Shown here piece by piece: positions 14,838-23,822 of a stretch of DNA of 64,000 nucleotides (its first letter is position 1; the number at the start of each line of letters is the position of its first letter). Both the position numbers and the translations under genes were made by a program. The DNA comes from Cupriavidus basilensis (GTDB lineage: Bacteria; Pseudomonadota; Gammaproteobacteria; Burkholderiales; Burkholderiaceae). A model generated the notes under the pieces. It worked only from the letters and a program-made list of their open reading frames with translations. It was not told the origin of the DNA and searched no databases. The DNA lies in NCBI RefSeq assembly GCF_000876015.1, contig NZ_BBQM01000018.1, positions 186,001 to 250,000 on the forward strand, given 5' to 3'.

Positions 14838-16607
14838 ATGCACAAGCGCCCGGCAGTCCTGGCCGTTGCCCTCGCAATGGCCGCATGCGGCGGACCGTCC
14901 CCGAACCAGCAGGCGAACCCCGCCGCCGATAGCGGCACGGCCTACCCGCTGCCTGCCCCTGTCATCCTGCCCAGCGAGCCCTTCGCCACCGCGCCGGCAA
15001 TGGCGTTTCCGGCGCCGGCCGTCCCCGCCGCGAAGGCCGGCCGGGCCGAAGCGCAGGCCGACGCGCAGGCCGACGCACGCGCGCCGCTCCACCTCGGCCC
15101 GCGCGGGACGCACGCCGCGATCGCCGCGCGCCAGCCGCAGCCCGACTGGCGCGCCGGGCCCGCGCGCGAGCGCTACGGCGCCATCGAGGAAAACGGCGTG
15201 CAGCAGGTCGCGCAGGCGCCGGTCTCCACCTTCGGCATCGACGTCGACACCGGCAGCTACAGCAATGTGCGCCGCCTGCTCAACGCGGGCCGCCTGCCGC
15301 CGGCCGACGCGGTGCGCGTGGAAGAAATGGTCAACTACTTCCCCTACGACTACGCGCCGCCGCGCGACGGCCGGCCCTTCGCCGTGCACGCCGAAGCCGC
15401 GCCCGCGCCGTGGCAGGCCGGCAACGTGCTGCTGCGCATCGGCATCAAGGCCGCCGACACGGCGCGCGCGAGCCTGCCGCCGGCCAACCTGGTGTTCCTG
15501 GTCGACGTGTCCGGCTCGATGTATTCGGCCGACAAGCTGCCGCTGCTCAAGTCCTCGCTCAAGCTGCTGACCGGCGCGCTGCGCCCGCAGGACCGCATCA
15601 CGCTGGTCACTTACGCCAGCGGCACGCGCGTGGCGCTGCCGCCCACGCCGGGCAGCGACAAGACGGCCATCGCCGCCGCCATCGACGCGCTGGTGGCGGG
15701 CGGCGCCACCGCCGGCGCCAGCGGCATCGCGCTGGCCTACCAGGCCGCGCAGCAGAGCTTCATCGCCGGCGGCATCAACCGCGTGCTGCTGGCCACCGAC
15801 GGCGACTTCAACGTGGGCGTCACCGACTTCCGCGAGCTCAAGGCGATGGTCGCGGAAAAGCGCAGGTCGGGCGTGTCGCTGTCCACGCTGGGCTTCGGCA
15901 CCGGCAACTACAACGACCAGTTGATGGAGCAACTGGCCGACGCCGGCGACGGCGCGTACTCGTACATCGACAACCTGATGGAAGGCCGCAAGGTGCTGGT
16001 CGAGGAGATGAGCTCCACGCTCGCCACGGTGGCGCGCGACGTCAAGATCCAGGTCGAGTTCAACCCGGCCACGGTCAGCGAGTACCGCCTGATCGGCTAC
16101 GAGAACCGCACCCTGAAACGCGAGGACTTCAACAACGACCAGGTGGATGCCGGCGACATCGGCGCGGGGCACACCGTGACCGCGCTCTACGAGCTGACGC
16201 TGGCCGGCAGGCCCGGCCTGATCGATCCGCTGCGCTACCAGCGCGCGCCGGCCGCAAGCGGCAACGCCGGCGAACTGGCCCACGTCAAGCTGCGCTACAA
16301 GCGCCCGCAGGCGCAGGCCAGCGAACTGCTGGAACTGGCGGTGCCGGCCGGCGCGGTGCGGCCGCTGGCGCAGGCCGGCGATGCCTTCCGCTTCGCCGCC
16401 GCGGTGGCCGGCTTCGGCCAGTTGCTGCGCGGCGGCAGCCATGCCGGCACCTGGCGCTATGCCGATGCGCGCGCGCTCGCGCTCGGCGCGCGCGGCGACG
16501 ACCGCTTCGGCTACCGCGGCGAGTTCCTCCAGCTCGTGGACCTGGCGCAGGCCCTGTCGACGCATGCGCCGCTGGCGCAGGGCGACGGCCCCGCGCCGCG
16601 GCCCTGA
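14838..16607 (+). CDS. VWA-domain lipoprotein (YfbK-like)
   Basis: This 589-residue predicted lipoprotein (lipobox AMAAC, Cys17) has an Ala/Pro linker, a von Willebrand N-terminal segment around 125-195 (STFGIDVDTGSYSNVRRLL, VRVEEMVNYFPY) and a VWA domain. The MIDAS metal site begins DVSGSMYS (Asp223, Ser225, Ser227), with a later acidic motif in ATDGDFNVG. A C-terminal domain of the kind paired with YfbK follows. VWA domains bind protein partners through a metal ion. The ATG at 14838 follows TTTCCGGAGAAATCGAC. It stands 64 bp before an ECF sigma factor and its overlapping putative anti-sigma gene, so it is probably the output or sensor of that signalling unit. Exact function is unknown. Confidence 0.88.
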   Translation: MHKRPAVLAVALAMAACGGPSPNQQANPAADSGTAYPLPAPVILPSEPFATAPAMAFPAPAVPAAKAGRAEAQADAQADARAPLHLGPRGTHAAIAARQPQPDWRAGPARERYGAIEENGVQQVAQAPVSTFGIDVDTGSYSNVRRLLNAGRLPPADAVRVEEMVNYFPYDYAPPRDGRPFAVHAEAAPAPWQAGNVLLRIGIKAADTARASLPPANLVFLVDVSGSMYSADKLPLLKSSLKLLTGALRPQDRITLVTYASGTRVALPPTPGSDKTAIAAAIDALVAGGATAGASGIALAYQAAQQSFIAGGINRVLLATDGDFNVGVTDFRELKAMVAEKRRSGVSLSTLGFGTGNYNDQLMEQLADAGDGAYSYIDNLMEGRKVLVEEMSSTLATVARDVKIQVEFNPATVSEYRLIGYENRTLKREDFNNDQVDAGDIGAGHTVTALYELTLAGRPGLIDPLRYQRAPAASGNAGELAHVKLRYKRPQAQASELLELAVPAGAVRPLAQAGDAFRFAAAVAGFGQLLRGGSHAGTWRYADARALALGARGDDRFGYRGEFLQLVDLAQALSTHAPLAQGDGPAPRP

Positions 16608-16671
16608 AGCACGCGCGGTGGCGCCGCGCGCGGCCCGCGACGATGCGCGGCGCTGTCATATACTGCCGCGC

Positions 16672-17313
16672 ATGAATGCCTCCGCGCCCGACCGCATGCC
16701 CGCCAGCGCGCATGCCCCGCCAGCCCAGCCCGCCGCCGGCCTGTCCGCGCTGGCCGACACCGACCTCATGCTGCTGGTCGCCAACGGCCTGATCGAGCAG
16801 CCGGTGGCCGAGCTGTTCCGCCGCCACAACGCGGCGCTGTACAACTACGTGGCGTGGCTGTGCCAGGGCAACACGGGCGAGGCCGAGGACGTGACCCAGA
16901 AGACCTGGGTCAAGCTGATGACCCGCTGCGGCGACTACCAGCCCAGCGCGGCGCTGCGCACCTTCCTGTTCCAGATCGCGCGCAACACCTGGCTCGACAC
17001 GCTGCGCGGCGCCTACGAGCGCCAGCGCGACACGCTCGGCGAAGACCACCTCGCGCTGCCCGCCGGCGACCTCAGCCCCGAGGCCGAGGCCGCGCTGCGG
17101 CAGAACCTGCAGGGCGTGCGGCAGGCGCTGATGGCGCTGCCGGCGGCGCAGCGCGAAGTGATCGTGCTGCGCTTCTTCAGCGAGATGAGCGTGGAGGAAA
17201 TCGCGCAGACGCTGGGCGAGAAGTTCGAGACCGTCAGGAGCCGGCTGCGCTACGCCTTCGCGCGGCTGCGCGAGAGCCTGGCGGCGGTGGCACCGCAGGA
17301 GCGCCAGCCATGA
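16672..17313 (+). CDS. ECF RNA polymerase sigma factor
   Basis: This 213-residue extracytoplasmic-function sigma factor has region 2 (AALYNYVAWLCQGNTGEAEDVTQKTWVKLM, DYQPSAALRTFLFQIARNTWLD) for core binding and -10 recognition. Region 4 (LPAAQREVIVLRFFSEMSVEEIAQTL, then ETVRSRLRYAFARLRE) contains a helix-turn-helix for the -35 element. A 30-residue Pro/Ala N-terminal extension precedes region 2. Its stop TGA overlaps the ATG of the next gene (ATGA at 17310), the usual sign of a coupled sigma/anti-sigma pair. I could not identify an autoregulated target promoter upstream of the VWA gene by eye. Confidence 0.92.
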   Translation: MNASAPDRMPASAHAPPAQPAAGLSALADTDLMLLVANGLIEQPVAELFRRHNAALYNYVAWLCQGNTGEAEDVTQKTWVKLMTRCGDYQPSAALRTFLFQIARNTWLDTLRGAYERQRDTLGEDHLALPAGDLSPEAEAALRQNLQGVRQALMALPAAQREVIVLRFFSEMSVEEIAQTLGEKFETVRSRLRYAFARLRESLAAVAPQERQP

Positions 17314-18824
17314 GCGCGGACGAACGCTTCATCGCCGGCGAGGACCGGCTCGCGGCGCTGCTGCGCGCGCTGCCGCCGTTCACGCCGCCGCCCTCGCTGG
17401 AAACCGCGGTCATGGCCGCGGCGCGCGCCGCGCAGGCCGCGCGGCAGGCGCGCGCAGCCACGAACGCGAACACGAACGCAGCCGATGGCGCAGCCAGCGC
17501 CGATGCCGATGCCGGCGCCACGTTCACCCCGTCCGCCGGCCTGCAGGCCGCCGTGATGGCGGAAGCCGCGCGCCTGCAAGCCGCGCAGGCCGGCCGCCGC
17601 GCGGCCGTGCTGGAAGAAGTGCGGCGCGGCGACAGCCCGCAGCGCGTGCTGGGCGCGCCGGTCGGCGCGGCGGCGCAGGCGTGGCTGCGCGAACAGGCCG
17701 AGGCGCAGCAGCAGCAGGCGGCGCAGCGGGACACCGCGCCCGCCGCCGGCCAGCCCGCCGCGCCGCGCCGCGCGCGCCGCTGGTGGCCCGCGCTGGGCGT
17801 GCTGGCGGGCACGCTCGGCGTGGCCGCGCTGTCGCTGCAGATCGTGCTCCGGCAGATGGACGTGCGCGACGGCGCGCTGCTGCTGCCGGACACGCCCCAC
17901 GCCACGCGCCAGGCAAGCGAGCCGCAGGCCACGCCCGCCAGCCCGGCCGCGCCAGCGCCAGCACAAACGCAGGCACAGACGCCGGAGCCCGCGCCGGCGA
18001 CGAACGTCGCGGCCCCGCCGCCCGCCACCGCGCCGGCCGCGCCGCCCCATCCGGCGCCCGCGCAAGAGCCTGCCGCGGCGGCCAGGGCCCGTCCCGCGCA
18101 GGAAGCGCCAGCCACGCCGGCGCCGGATGGCGACGCGCGCAAGTCCGCATCACCCGCCACATCGCCTGCCACATCGCCCGCCGCAGCCGCCGCGCCGGCC
18201 GTCCCGGAAACGCGCGCGGATCGCGCCGGACCCGCCGCCGGCCCGGCCGCGGCGGATGCCGCATCGCCAACCGCGCCGCCGGCACCGGCCGCGGTTGCGC
18301 CGGCTGCGCCAGTCGCGCCAGTCGCTCCGGCCACGGCGCCGCTGCCGGTGCCGCCCGCTCCGCCGGCCCTGGCGCCGCGCATTGCCGCGCCCGCGCCGGC
18401 GGCGATCGCCCCGGTGCCGCAGCCCGCCGCCATCGCCCCGGCGCCGCCGGCCGCGTCCCCCGCGCCGGCGCGGGCCTTGCAGGGACATCGCTGGGCGCTG
18501 CGCGCGGCACCGTCGGACCAGGCCGTGCACTCGCTCGCGCAGCCCGCGCAAGCGGTGACGATGGGCCTGCGGCTGGAGCCGCAACTGGCGCTGGAGCGCC
18601 TGATCCCGGATGCGCCGGGCGCGGAGCAGGCCAGCGCCGCGCCGCTGGCCCTGCGCATCACGGCGGCGGCGCCGGACAGCCCAGCGGTCCGCGCCTGGGC
18701 CGCGCGCTTATGGCAGGCGGTGCCGGCGGCGCGCCGCCCGCCGCTGCCCTACGCGGTGCAGGCCGACAGCACGCTGCCGCCGGATACCGTGCGCATCGAG
18801 CGCATCGACGACGGCGCGCGCTGA
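17310..18824 (+). CDS. Putative membrane-anchored anti-sigma factor with Pro/Ala-rich periplasmic region
   Basis: This 504-residue single-pass membrane protein is inferred to restrain the preceding ECF sigma factor, because their genes overlap by ATGA and topology fits. The cytoplasmic part (1-155) contains two similar segments, FTPPPSLETAVMAAARAAQ (24-42) and FTPSAGLQAAVMAEAARLQ (72-90), an apparent internal duplication. One transmembrane helix lies at about 160-180 after a basic RRARRWW cluster. Residues about 195-425 are an extreme Pro/Ala low-complexity region that could span the periplasm or bind peptidoglycan. A short folded C-terminal domain follows from about 430. No standard zinc anti-sigma (HxxxCxxC) motif is present, so the assignment rests on context. 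Confidence 0.65.
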   Translation: MSADERFIAGEDRLAALLRALPPFTPPPSLETAVMAAARAAQAARQARAATNANTNAADGAASADADAGATFTPSAGLQAAVMAEAARLQAAQAGRRAAVLEEVRRGDSPQRVLGAPVGAAAQAWLREQAEAQQQQAAQRDTAPAAGQPAAPRRARRWWPALGVLAGTLGVAALSLQIVLRQMDVRDGALLLPDTPHATRQASEPQATPASPAAPAPAQTQAQTPEPAPATNVAAPPPATAPAAPPHPAPAQEPAAAARARPAQEAPATPAPDGDARKSASPATSPATSPAAAAAPAVPETRADRAGPAAGPAAADAASPTAPPAPAAVAPAAPVAPVAPATAPLPVPPAPPALAPRIAAPAPAAIAPVPQPAAIAPAPPAASPAPARALQGHRWALRAAPSDQAVHSLAQPAQAVTMGLRLEPQLALERLIPDAPGAEQASAAPLALRITAAAPDSPAVRAWAARLWQAVPAARRPPLPYAVQADSTLPPDTVRIERIDDGAR

Positions 18825-18880
18825 ACGGCGCGCGGGGAAAAGGCAGGCGGAGAAACAGGCAAGTGGAAAAAACGCGCGCC

Positions 18881-19813
18881 TCAGCCCGGCGCCGCCTCGC
18901 CCTGCCCGCCCAGCGCGGCGATTACCGCCAGCAACTGCTCGCGCAACCAGCGGTTGGCGCCGTCGTTCTCGCCGCCGGCGTGCCAGTACAGGTGCAGTTC
19001 CAGCGACGGCACCTTGAACGGCAGCGACAGCAGCCGGTTGGCGTAGGGCTCGTTGGCGATGCGCGCGTAGCGCAGCGGCAGCGTGGCCAGCAGGTCGGTG
19101 CAGCTCACCACGCGGCAGGCCGCCGCGTAGTGCTGGCAGCGCAGGCGCACGCGGCGCGTCAGGCCCATGCGGTGCAGCGCCTGGTCTTCCAGCCCGGCGC
19201 CGCGCCGGCGCGACGACACATGCACGTGCTCGGCCGCCAGGTAGCGCTCCAGCGTCAGTTCCTTCTTGACCAGCGGATGGTCGCGGCGCGCCAGCACCAC
19301 CATCGGGTCGGCCATGAACGGCGCGTGGTGGATGGCGGGCGAGACCGGCAGCAGGATGTCGATGGCGGCATCGAGCGTGCCGGCCAGCAGCTCGGACTCC
19401 ATCTCGCGCCTATCGAAGCGGATCGCCGCGATCTCCACCTGCGGCGCCATCGCGGTCACGCGCGCCATCAGCGGCGGCAGCAGCGTGGATTCGAGCGCGT
19501 CGCGCATGCCGATGGTGAAGCGGCGCACGGTGGCGGCCGGGTCGAAGTGCGGCGTGTCCTGCAAGGTGCGCGCGAACGACTGCAGCGCAGCGCGCACCTC
19601 GGCGGCCAGCGAGCGCGCCAGCGGCGTGGGCGCCATGCCCTGCCCGCGCCGCTCGAACAGCGGGTCGTCGAACAGGGTGCGCAGGCGCCCCAGCGCGTGG
19701 CTCACCGCGGGCTGCGTCAGGTTGAGCTGGCGCGCGGCCGCGGTGATGCTGCCTTCGCTGTAGATGGCGTCGAAGACGACGAAGAGATTGAGGTCGATGC
19801 GGGAGAGCTGCAT
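18881..19813 (-). CDS. LysR-family transcriptional regulator
   Basis: This 310-residue LysR-type regulator has an N-terminal winged helix-turn-helix (6-65: LNLFVVFDAIYSEGSITAAARQL, LTQPAVSHALGRLRTLFDDPLF) and a periplasmic-binding-protein-like effector domain (about 90-300). It is divergent from the acyl-CoA dehydrogenase gene, with 166 bp between starts holding an inverted repeat, so it probably controls that gene. The NodD/PcpR-like N-terminus (MQLSRIDLNLFVVFDAI) is common in regulators of aromatic or acyl metabolism. The inducer is unknown. Confidence 0.92.
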   Translation of the reverse strand: MQLSRIDLNLFVVFDAIYSEGSITAAARQLNLTQPAVSHALGRLRTLFDDPLFERRGQGMAPTPLARSLAAEVRAALQSFARTLQDTPHFDPAATVRRFTIGMRDALESTLLPPLMARVTAMAPQVEIAAIRFDRREMESELLAGTLDAAIDILLPVSPAIHHAPFMADPMVVLARRDHPLVKKELTLERYLAAEHVHVSSRRRGAGLEDQALHRMGLTRRVRLRCQHYAAACRVVSCTDLLATLPLRYARIANEPYANRLLSLPFKVPSLELHLYWHAGGENDGANRWLREQLLAVIAALGGQGEAAPG

Positions 19814-19855
19814 GGCGTCGATTCTGGCACGGAATGCACCCTATTGATACTGGCA

Positions 19856-19890
19856 AATCCAGAGAATTCATTTTTCTAATTATCTGGATT
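19856..19890. promoter_or_regulatory. LysR operator candidate, AATCCAGA-N19-TCTGGATT
   Basis: A perfect 8-bp inverted repeat (19856-19863 and 19883-19890) sits in an AT-rich island between the divergent LysR and acyl-CoA dehydrogenase genes, 43 bp from the LysR start. LysR proteins usually bind interrupted palindromes in exactly this position. Confidence 0.6.
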
Positions 19891-19979
19891 GCGGTAGAGT
19901 CCTCCCCAGTCGACGCAGACCGCGTCCGCCGGGGCCGGCAGCGGCTCCCGGGCTCTCATGCAGAGGTGGAGGAGACAAC

Positions 19980-21242
<1,263 letters not shown>

Positions 21243-21289
21243 GCCCGCCGCCGCCGCGGCGGGGATGCATCCCCTGCCGCCGGAATGGA

Positions 21290-21318
21290 AACGCGCAGCC
21301 TCGTCTGCGCGTTTTTTT
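21290..21318 (+). terminator. Rho-independent terminator after acyl-CoA dehydrogenase
   Basis: AACGCGCAG-CC/TCG-CTGCGCGTT forms a stable stem followed by a run of seven or more T. Confidence 0.9.
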
Positions 21319-21433
21319 CTTCTGTGCTTAAATCGCGCGGTTCGCCACCTCGGCGTTGAGGTGGCGGCCCAACCTCCACGCGATCGCAGCAGGCACGGCG
21401 ATCGCAGCGATCCTTCCCAGGAGCCCCTCCCCG

Positions 21434-22126
21434 ATGATCGACGCCTATTCCTGGCCCACGCCCAACGGCCACAAGATCCACATCATGCTCGAGGAGTGCG
21501 GCCTCGAGTACAAGGTCCATGCCGTCAACATCGGCGCCGGCGACCAGTTCGAACCCGATTTCCTCAAGATCAGCCCGAACAACAAGATCCCCGCCATCGT
21601 CGACAGCGACGGCCCGGACGGCCAGCCCATCTCGCTGTTCGAGTCCGGCGCGATCCTGCTCTACCTCGCCGGCAAGACCGGCAAGTTCCTGCCCGAGGAC
21701 GTGCGCGGCAAGTACGAGGCGCTGCAATGGCTGATGTTCCAGATGGGCGGCGTGGGCCCGATGCTGGGCCAGGCCCATCACTTCCGCATGTACGCGCCGG
21801 AAAAGATCGAGTACGCCATCAACCGCTACACCAACGAGGCGCGCCGCCTGTACGGCGTGATCGACAAGCGCCTGTCGGCGCATCCGTGGCTGGCCGGCGA
21901 CATGTACACGGTGGCGGACATCGCCACCTTCCCGTGGCTGCGCAGCTGGCAGAACCAGGGCGTGGAGCTGGACGACTACCCGCACCTGAAGCGCTGGTTC
22001 AACGAGATCGCCGAGCGCCCCGCGGTCAAGCGCGGCGTGGAGGTGCTGGCCGGCGCGCGCAAGCCCATCCGCGACGACAAGGAACGGGAAGTCCTGTTCG
22101 GCGCCACGCAGTACCAGCGCCGCTGA
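21434..22126 (+). CDS. Glutathione transferase-like disulfide-bond oxidoreductase (YfcG/YghU-like)
   Basis: This 230-residue protein is of the Nu-class glutathione transferase/Ure2p group. Its N-terminal thioredoxin-like domain starts MIDAYSWPTPNGHKIHIMLEECGLEY, contains FLKISPNNKIPAIVD and FESGAILLYLAGKTGKFLP, and is followed by a helical domain with WLAGDMYTVADIATFPWL. YfcG and YghU bind two glutathiones and reduce disulfides, not conventional electrophiles. ATG 21434 begins the conserved domain; longer upstream starts fall in the leader. It is transcribed alone, after a terminator. Confidence 0.88.
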   Translation: MIDAYSWPTPNGHKIHIMLEECGLEYKVHAVNIGAGDQFEPDFLKISPNNKIPAIVDSDGPDGQPISLFESGAILLYLAGKTGKFLPEDVRGKYEALQWLMFQMGGVGPMLGQAHHFRMYAPEKIEYAINRYTNEARRLYGVIDKRLSAHPWLAGDMYTVADIATFPWLRSWQNQGVELDDYPHLKRWFNEIAERPAVKRGVEVLAGARKPIRDDKEREVLFGATQYQRR

Positions 22127-22157
22127 AGCCCGCGGCGTCATTGCGCGCGCCGGCGGC

Positions 22158-22973
22158 TCAGTGCAGCGAGACCGCCTGCGCCGCGCCGCCCCCTGCGCCC
22201 GCCACGCCCGCCACGCCCGCGCAGGCCGGCTCGCGCCGCGGCGCCTGCAGGCAGCACAGCAGGCTGGCCACGGGATCGAGGGCGTCGATGCGGTAGCCCT
22301 CCTCCGGGTCCGGCGCGAACACCATGCCGGGCTGCAGGTACGCCACCTGGCGCTCCACATGCGGCCACGGCGAATGCCATTGCAGACGCAGCGTGCCTTC
22401 GTGGCACGCGGCCCAGTTCAGGCCGCCGGCGCGCAGCCGCTCGGCCCAGGCCGGCTCGCCCTCGGCGATCGTCACGAAGGCCGCGTTCAGGCGCGGCGGC
22501 GCATGCCCGCTGGCCGGCCCCGCCTGCGCATCGCCAGCCCCGCCCTGCATGCGCCAGCGCTCCGCCTGGCCCGCCGCGAACGCATCGAAGCTGCTGGTCA
22601 GCCCGGCGCCCACCAGCCCCACCGCCTGCGGGTCCAGCACCGCGCGCACCAGCACGCTGTCCTGCAGCGCCGCCAGCCGCAGGCGCTCGCCCTGGCGGAT
22701 CGCATAGACGCTGCCGGCCGACAGCAGCACCGGCGCGCAGCCGGCCGGCGTCACCTTGACCGCGCCGCACAGGCAGGCCCACCACTCCGCCCGCGCGGCG
22801 GCGATGCCGGGCTGCATCGCGCCCTGCCGCAGGAAAACGTAGTCGCCGCTGCTGCCCAGGCCCGCGGCTTCCGGCACCACCCTGACCTGCAGGCCGACGC
22901 GCAGCGCCGAAGCCGCCGCGCCGGCCACGATTTCGCCGCGCATCTGCGCGTCGAACAAGGAAAACACACGCAT
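22158..22973 (-). CDS. Hypothetical protein with near-ideal Shine-Dalgarno
   Basis: I do not recognise this 271-residue protein. The pattern of short beta strands with Gly/Pro turns (VPEAAGLGSSGDYVFLRQGAMQPG, APVLLSAGSVYAIRQGERLRLAAL) suggests a beta-rich or cupin-like fold in the first half. The second half has WAACHEGTLRLQWHSPWPHVERQVAYLQPG and a low-complexity Ala/Gly C-terminus. Cys residues cluster in WWACLCG, LLCCLQ and EPACAG. The start is preceded by AAAGGAGGTGAC, a near-complete anti-Shine-Dalgarno match and the strongest in the window, so high translation is expected. No signal peptide or membrane helix is seen. Convergent with the YfcG-like gene. Confidence 0.65.
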   Translation of the reverse strand: MRVFSLFDAQMRGEIVAGAAASALRVGLQVRVVPEAAGLGSSGDYVFLRQGAMQPGIAAARAEWWACLCGAVKVTPAGCAPVLLSAGSVYAIRQGERLRLAALQDSVLVRAVLDPQAVGLVGAGLTSSFDAFAAGQAERWRMQGGAGDAQAGPASGHAPPRLNAAFVTIAEGEPAWAERLRAGGLNWAACHEGTLRLQWHSPWPHVERQVAYLQPGMVFAPDPEEGYRIDALDPVASLLCCLQAPRREPACAGVAGVAGAGGGAAQAVSLH

Positions 22974-23392
22974 GTCACCTCCTTTCCGCTGGATGGATGC
23001 CAGATGGACAAATGCCGCGCCTGCCCGGGGAGCGGGACCGCGTGGCCGCGCCCGGCCCTGCCGGCGTTCCCCGCGGGCCGTGCCGCCTCCGTATCAATCG
23101 GACAAGTTCCGGCGCGCCGGCCGCGGGCATCATGGCGATGCCGGACCGGGCACGCACCGCCGGCACTCCTGCCCGGGCGCGCCCCGCCGGAGAGCCGGCA
23201 CGCGGCGGAACGCCGCGCTCCGGCCTATTACATTCCTTTAACAATTAGCCGCACTTGACGGACTTTTCCTAGCAGATTGCGGTATCTTTCCTGCCGTTCG
23301 CATCTGACACTCATAGTGAGACCTACTATAAGGCGTCGATACAAAGAGGTCAAACCCTTAACCTCGCTTCGTCCTTCTCCACGAATCGAGCC
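22974..23392. other. Non-coding gap (419 bp) upstream of the XRE gene
   Basis: No credible gene is visible. The right part is AT-richer than its surroundings and holds candidate operators: CTCATAGTGAG (23310-23320), the overlapping ATAGT-N7-ACTAT (23313-23329) and GAGGT-N10-ACCTC (23346-23365). These probably belong to the promoter of the following regulator gene. Confidence 0.55.
23310..23365. promoter_or_regulatory. Cluster of inverted repeats before the XRE regulator
   Basis: Three small inverted repeats (CTCA-TAG-TGAG, ATAGT-N7-ACTAT, GAGGT-N10-ACCTC) lie 28-83 bp upstream of the XRE start. Lambda-repressor-like regulators often bind such sites to control themselves. Which one, if any, is used cannot be told from sequence. 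Confidence 0.4.
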
Positions 23393-23779
23393 ATGATCGG
23401 TGATCCTCTCAAGCTCTTCGGGCTGCACCTGGCGGAACTTCGCAGGCAGCGCGGCTGGTCGCAGGAAAAACTCGCGCTGGAAAGCGGCATGGCGCGTTCC
23501 TACCTCAGCGGCATCGAGCGCGGCGTGCGCAATGTCTCCCTCATCAACATCTGCGCGCTGTCCGGCACGCTCGGCGTCAACCCGGCCGAGATGCTGAACT
23601 TCGGCAGCGGCAAGGGCGACGGCGGCGCGCTGGTGCTCGAGCAGCGCTGCGCGGAGTTCAACATCACGCCGGCCCAGCGCGTGACCGTGCGCCACATGGC
23701 GCTGATGAACGACACCGAGCAGGATGCCATCGCCTCGGTGGCGCGCGTGATCGCGGCGCGGGCGCAGCAGCAGATGTGA
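23393..23779 (+). CDS. XRE-family helix-turn-helix regulator
   Basis: This 128-residue DNA-binding protein has a lambda-repressor-type HTH at about 7-62 (LHLAELRRQRGWSQEKLALESGMARSYLSGIERGVRNVSLINICALSGTLGVNPAEML). The remaining 65 residues form a helical tail (QRVTVRHMALMNDTEQDAIASVARVIAARAQQQ) that probably dimerises. It carries no sensory or enzymatic domain. It is a lone gene; the next gene is convergent, so targets are not obvious from context. Confidence 0.88.
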   Translation: MIGDPLKLFGLHLAELRRQRGWSQEKLALESGMARSYLSGIERGVRNVSLINICALSGTLGVNPAEMLNFGSGKGDGGALVLEQRCAEFNITPAQRVTVRHMALMNDTEQDAIASVARVIAARAQQQM

Positions 23780-23822
23780 TGCGGCGGCGCGCCGGCCCAG
23801 CCGGCGCCCGCCCCGATGCCCG

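Noticed and set aside
12420..16565. A 1381-codon minus-strand open frame
   Set aside because: It runs out of frame through ggt and antisense to the VWA gene. Composition is repetitive Arg/Ala/Gly with no recognisable motif.
23228..23695. Minus-strand 155-codon frame over the XRE gene
   Set aside because: It is antisense to a well-supported HTH gene and shows no protein-like pattern.
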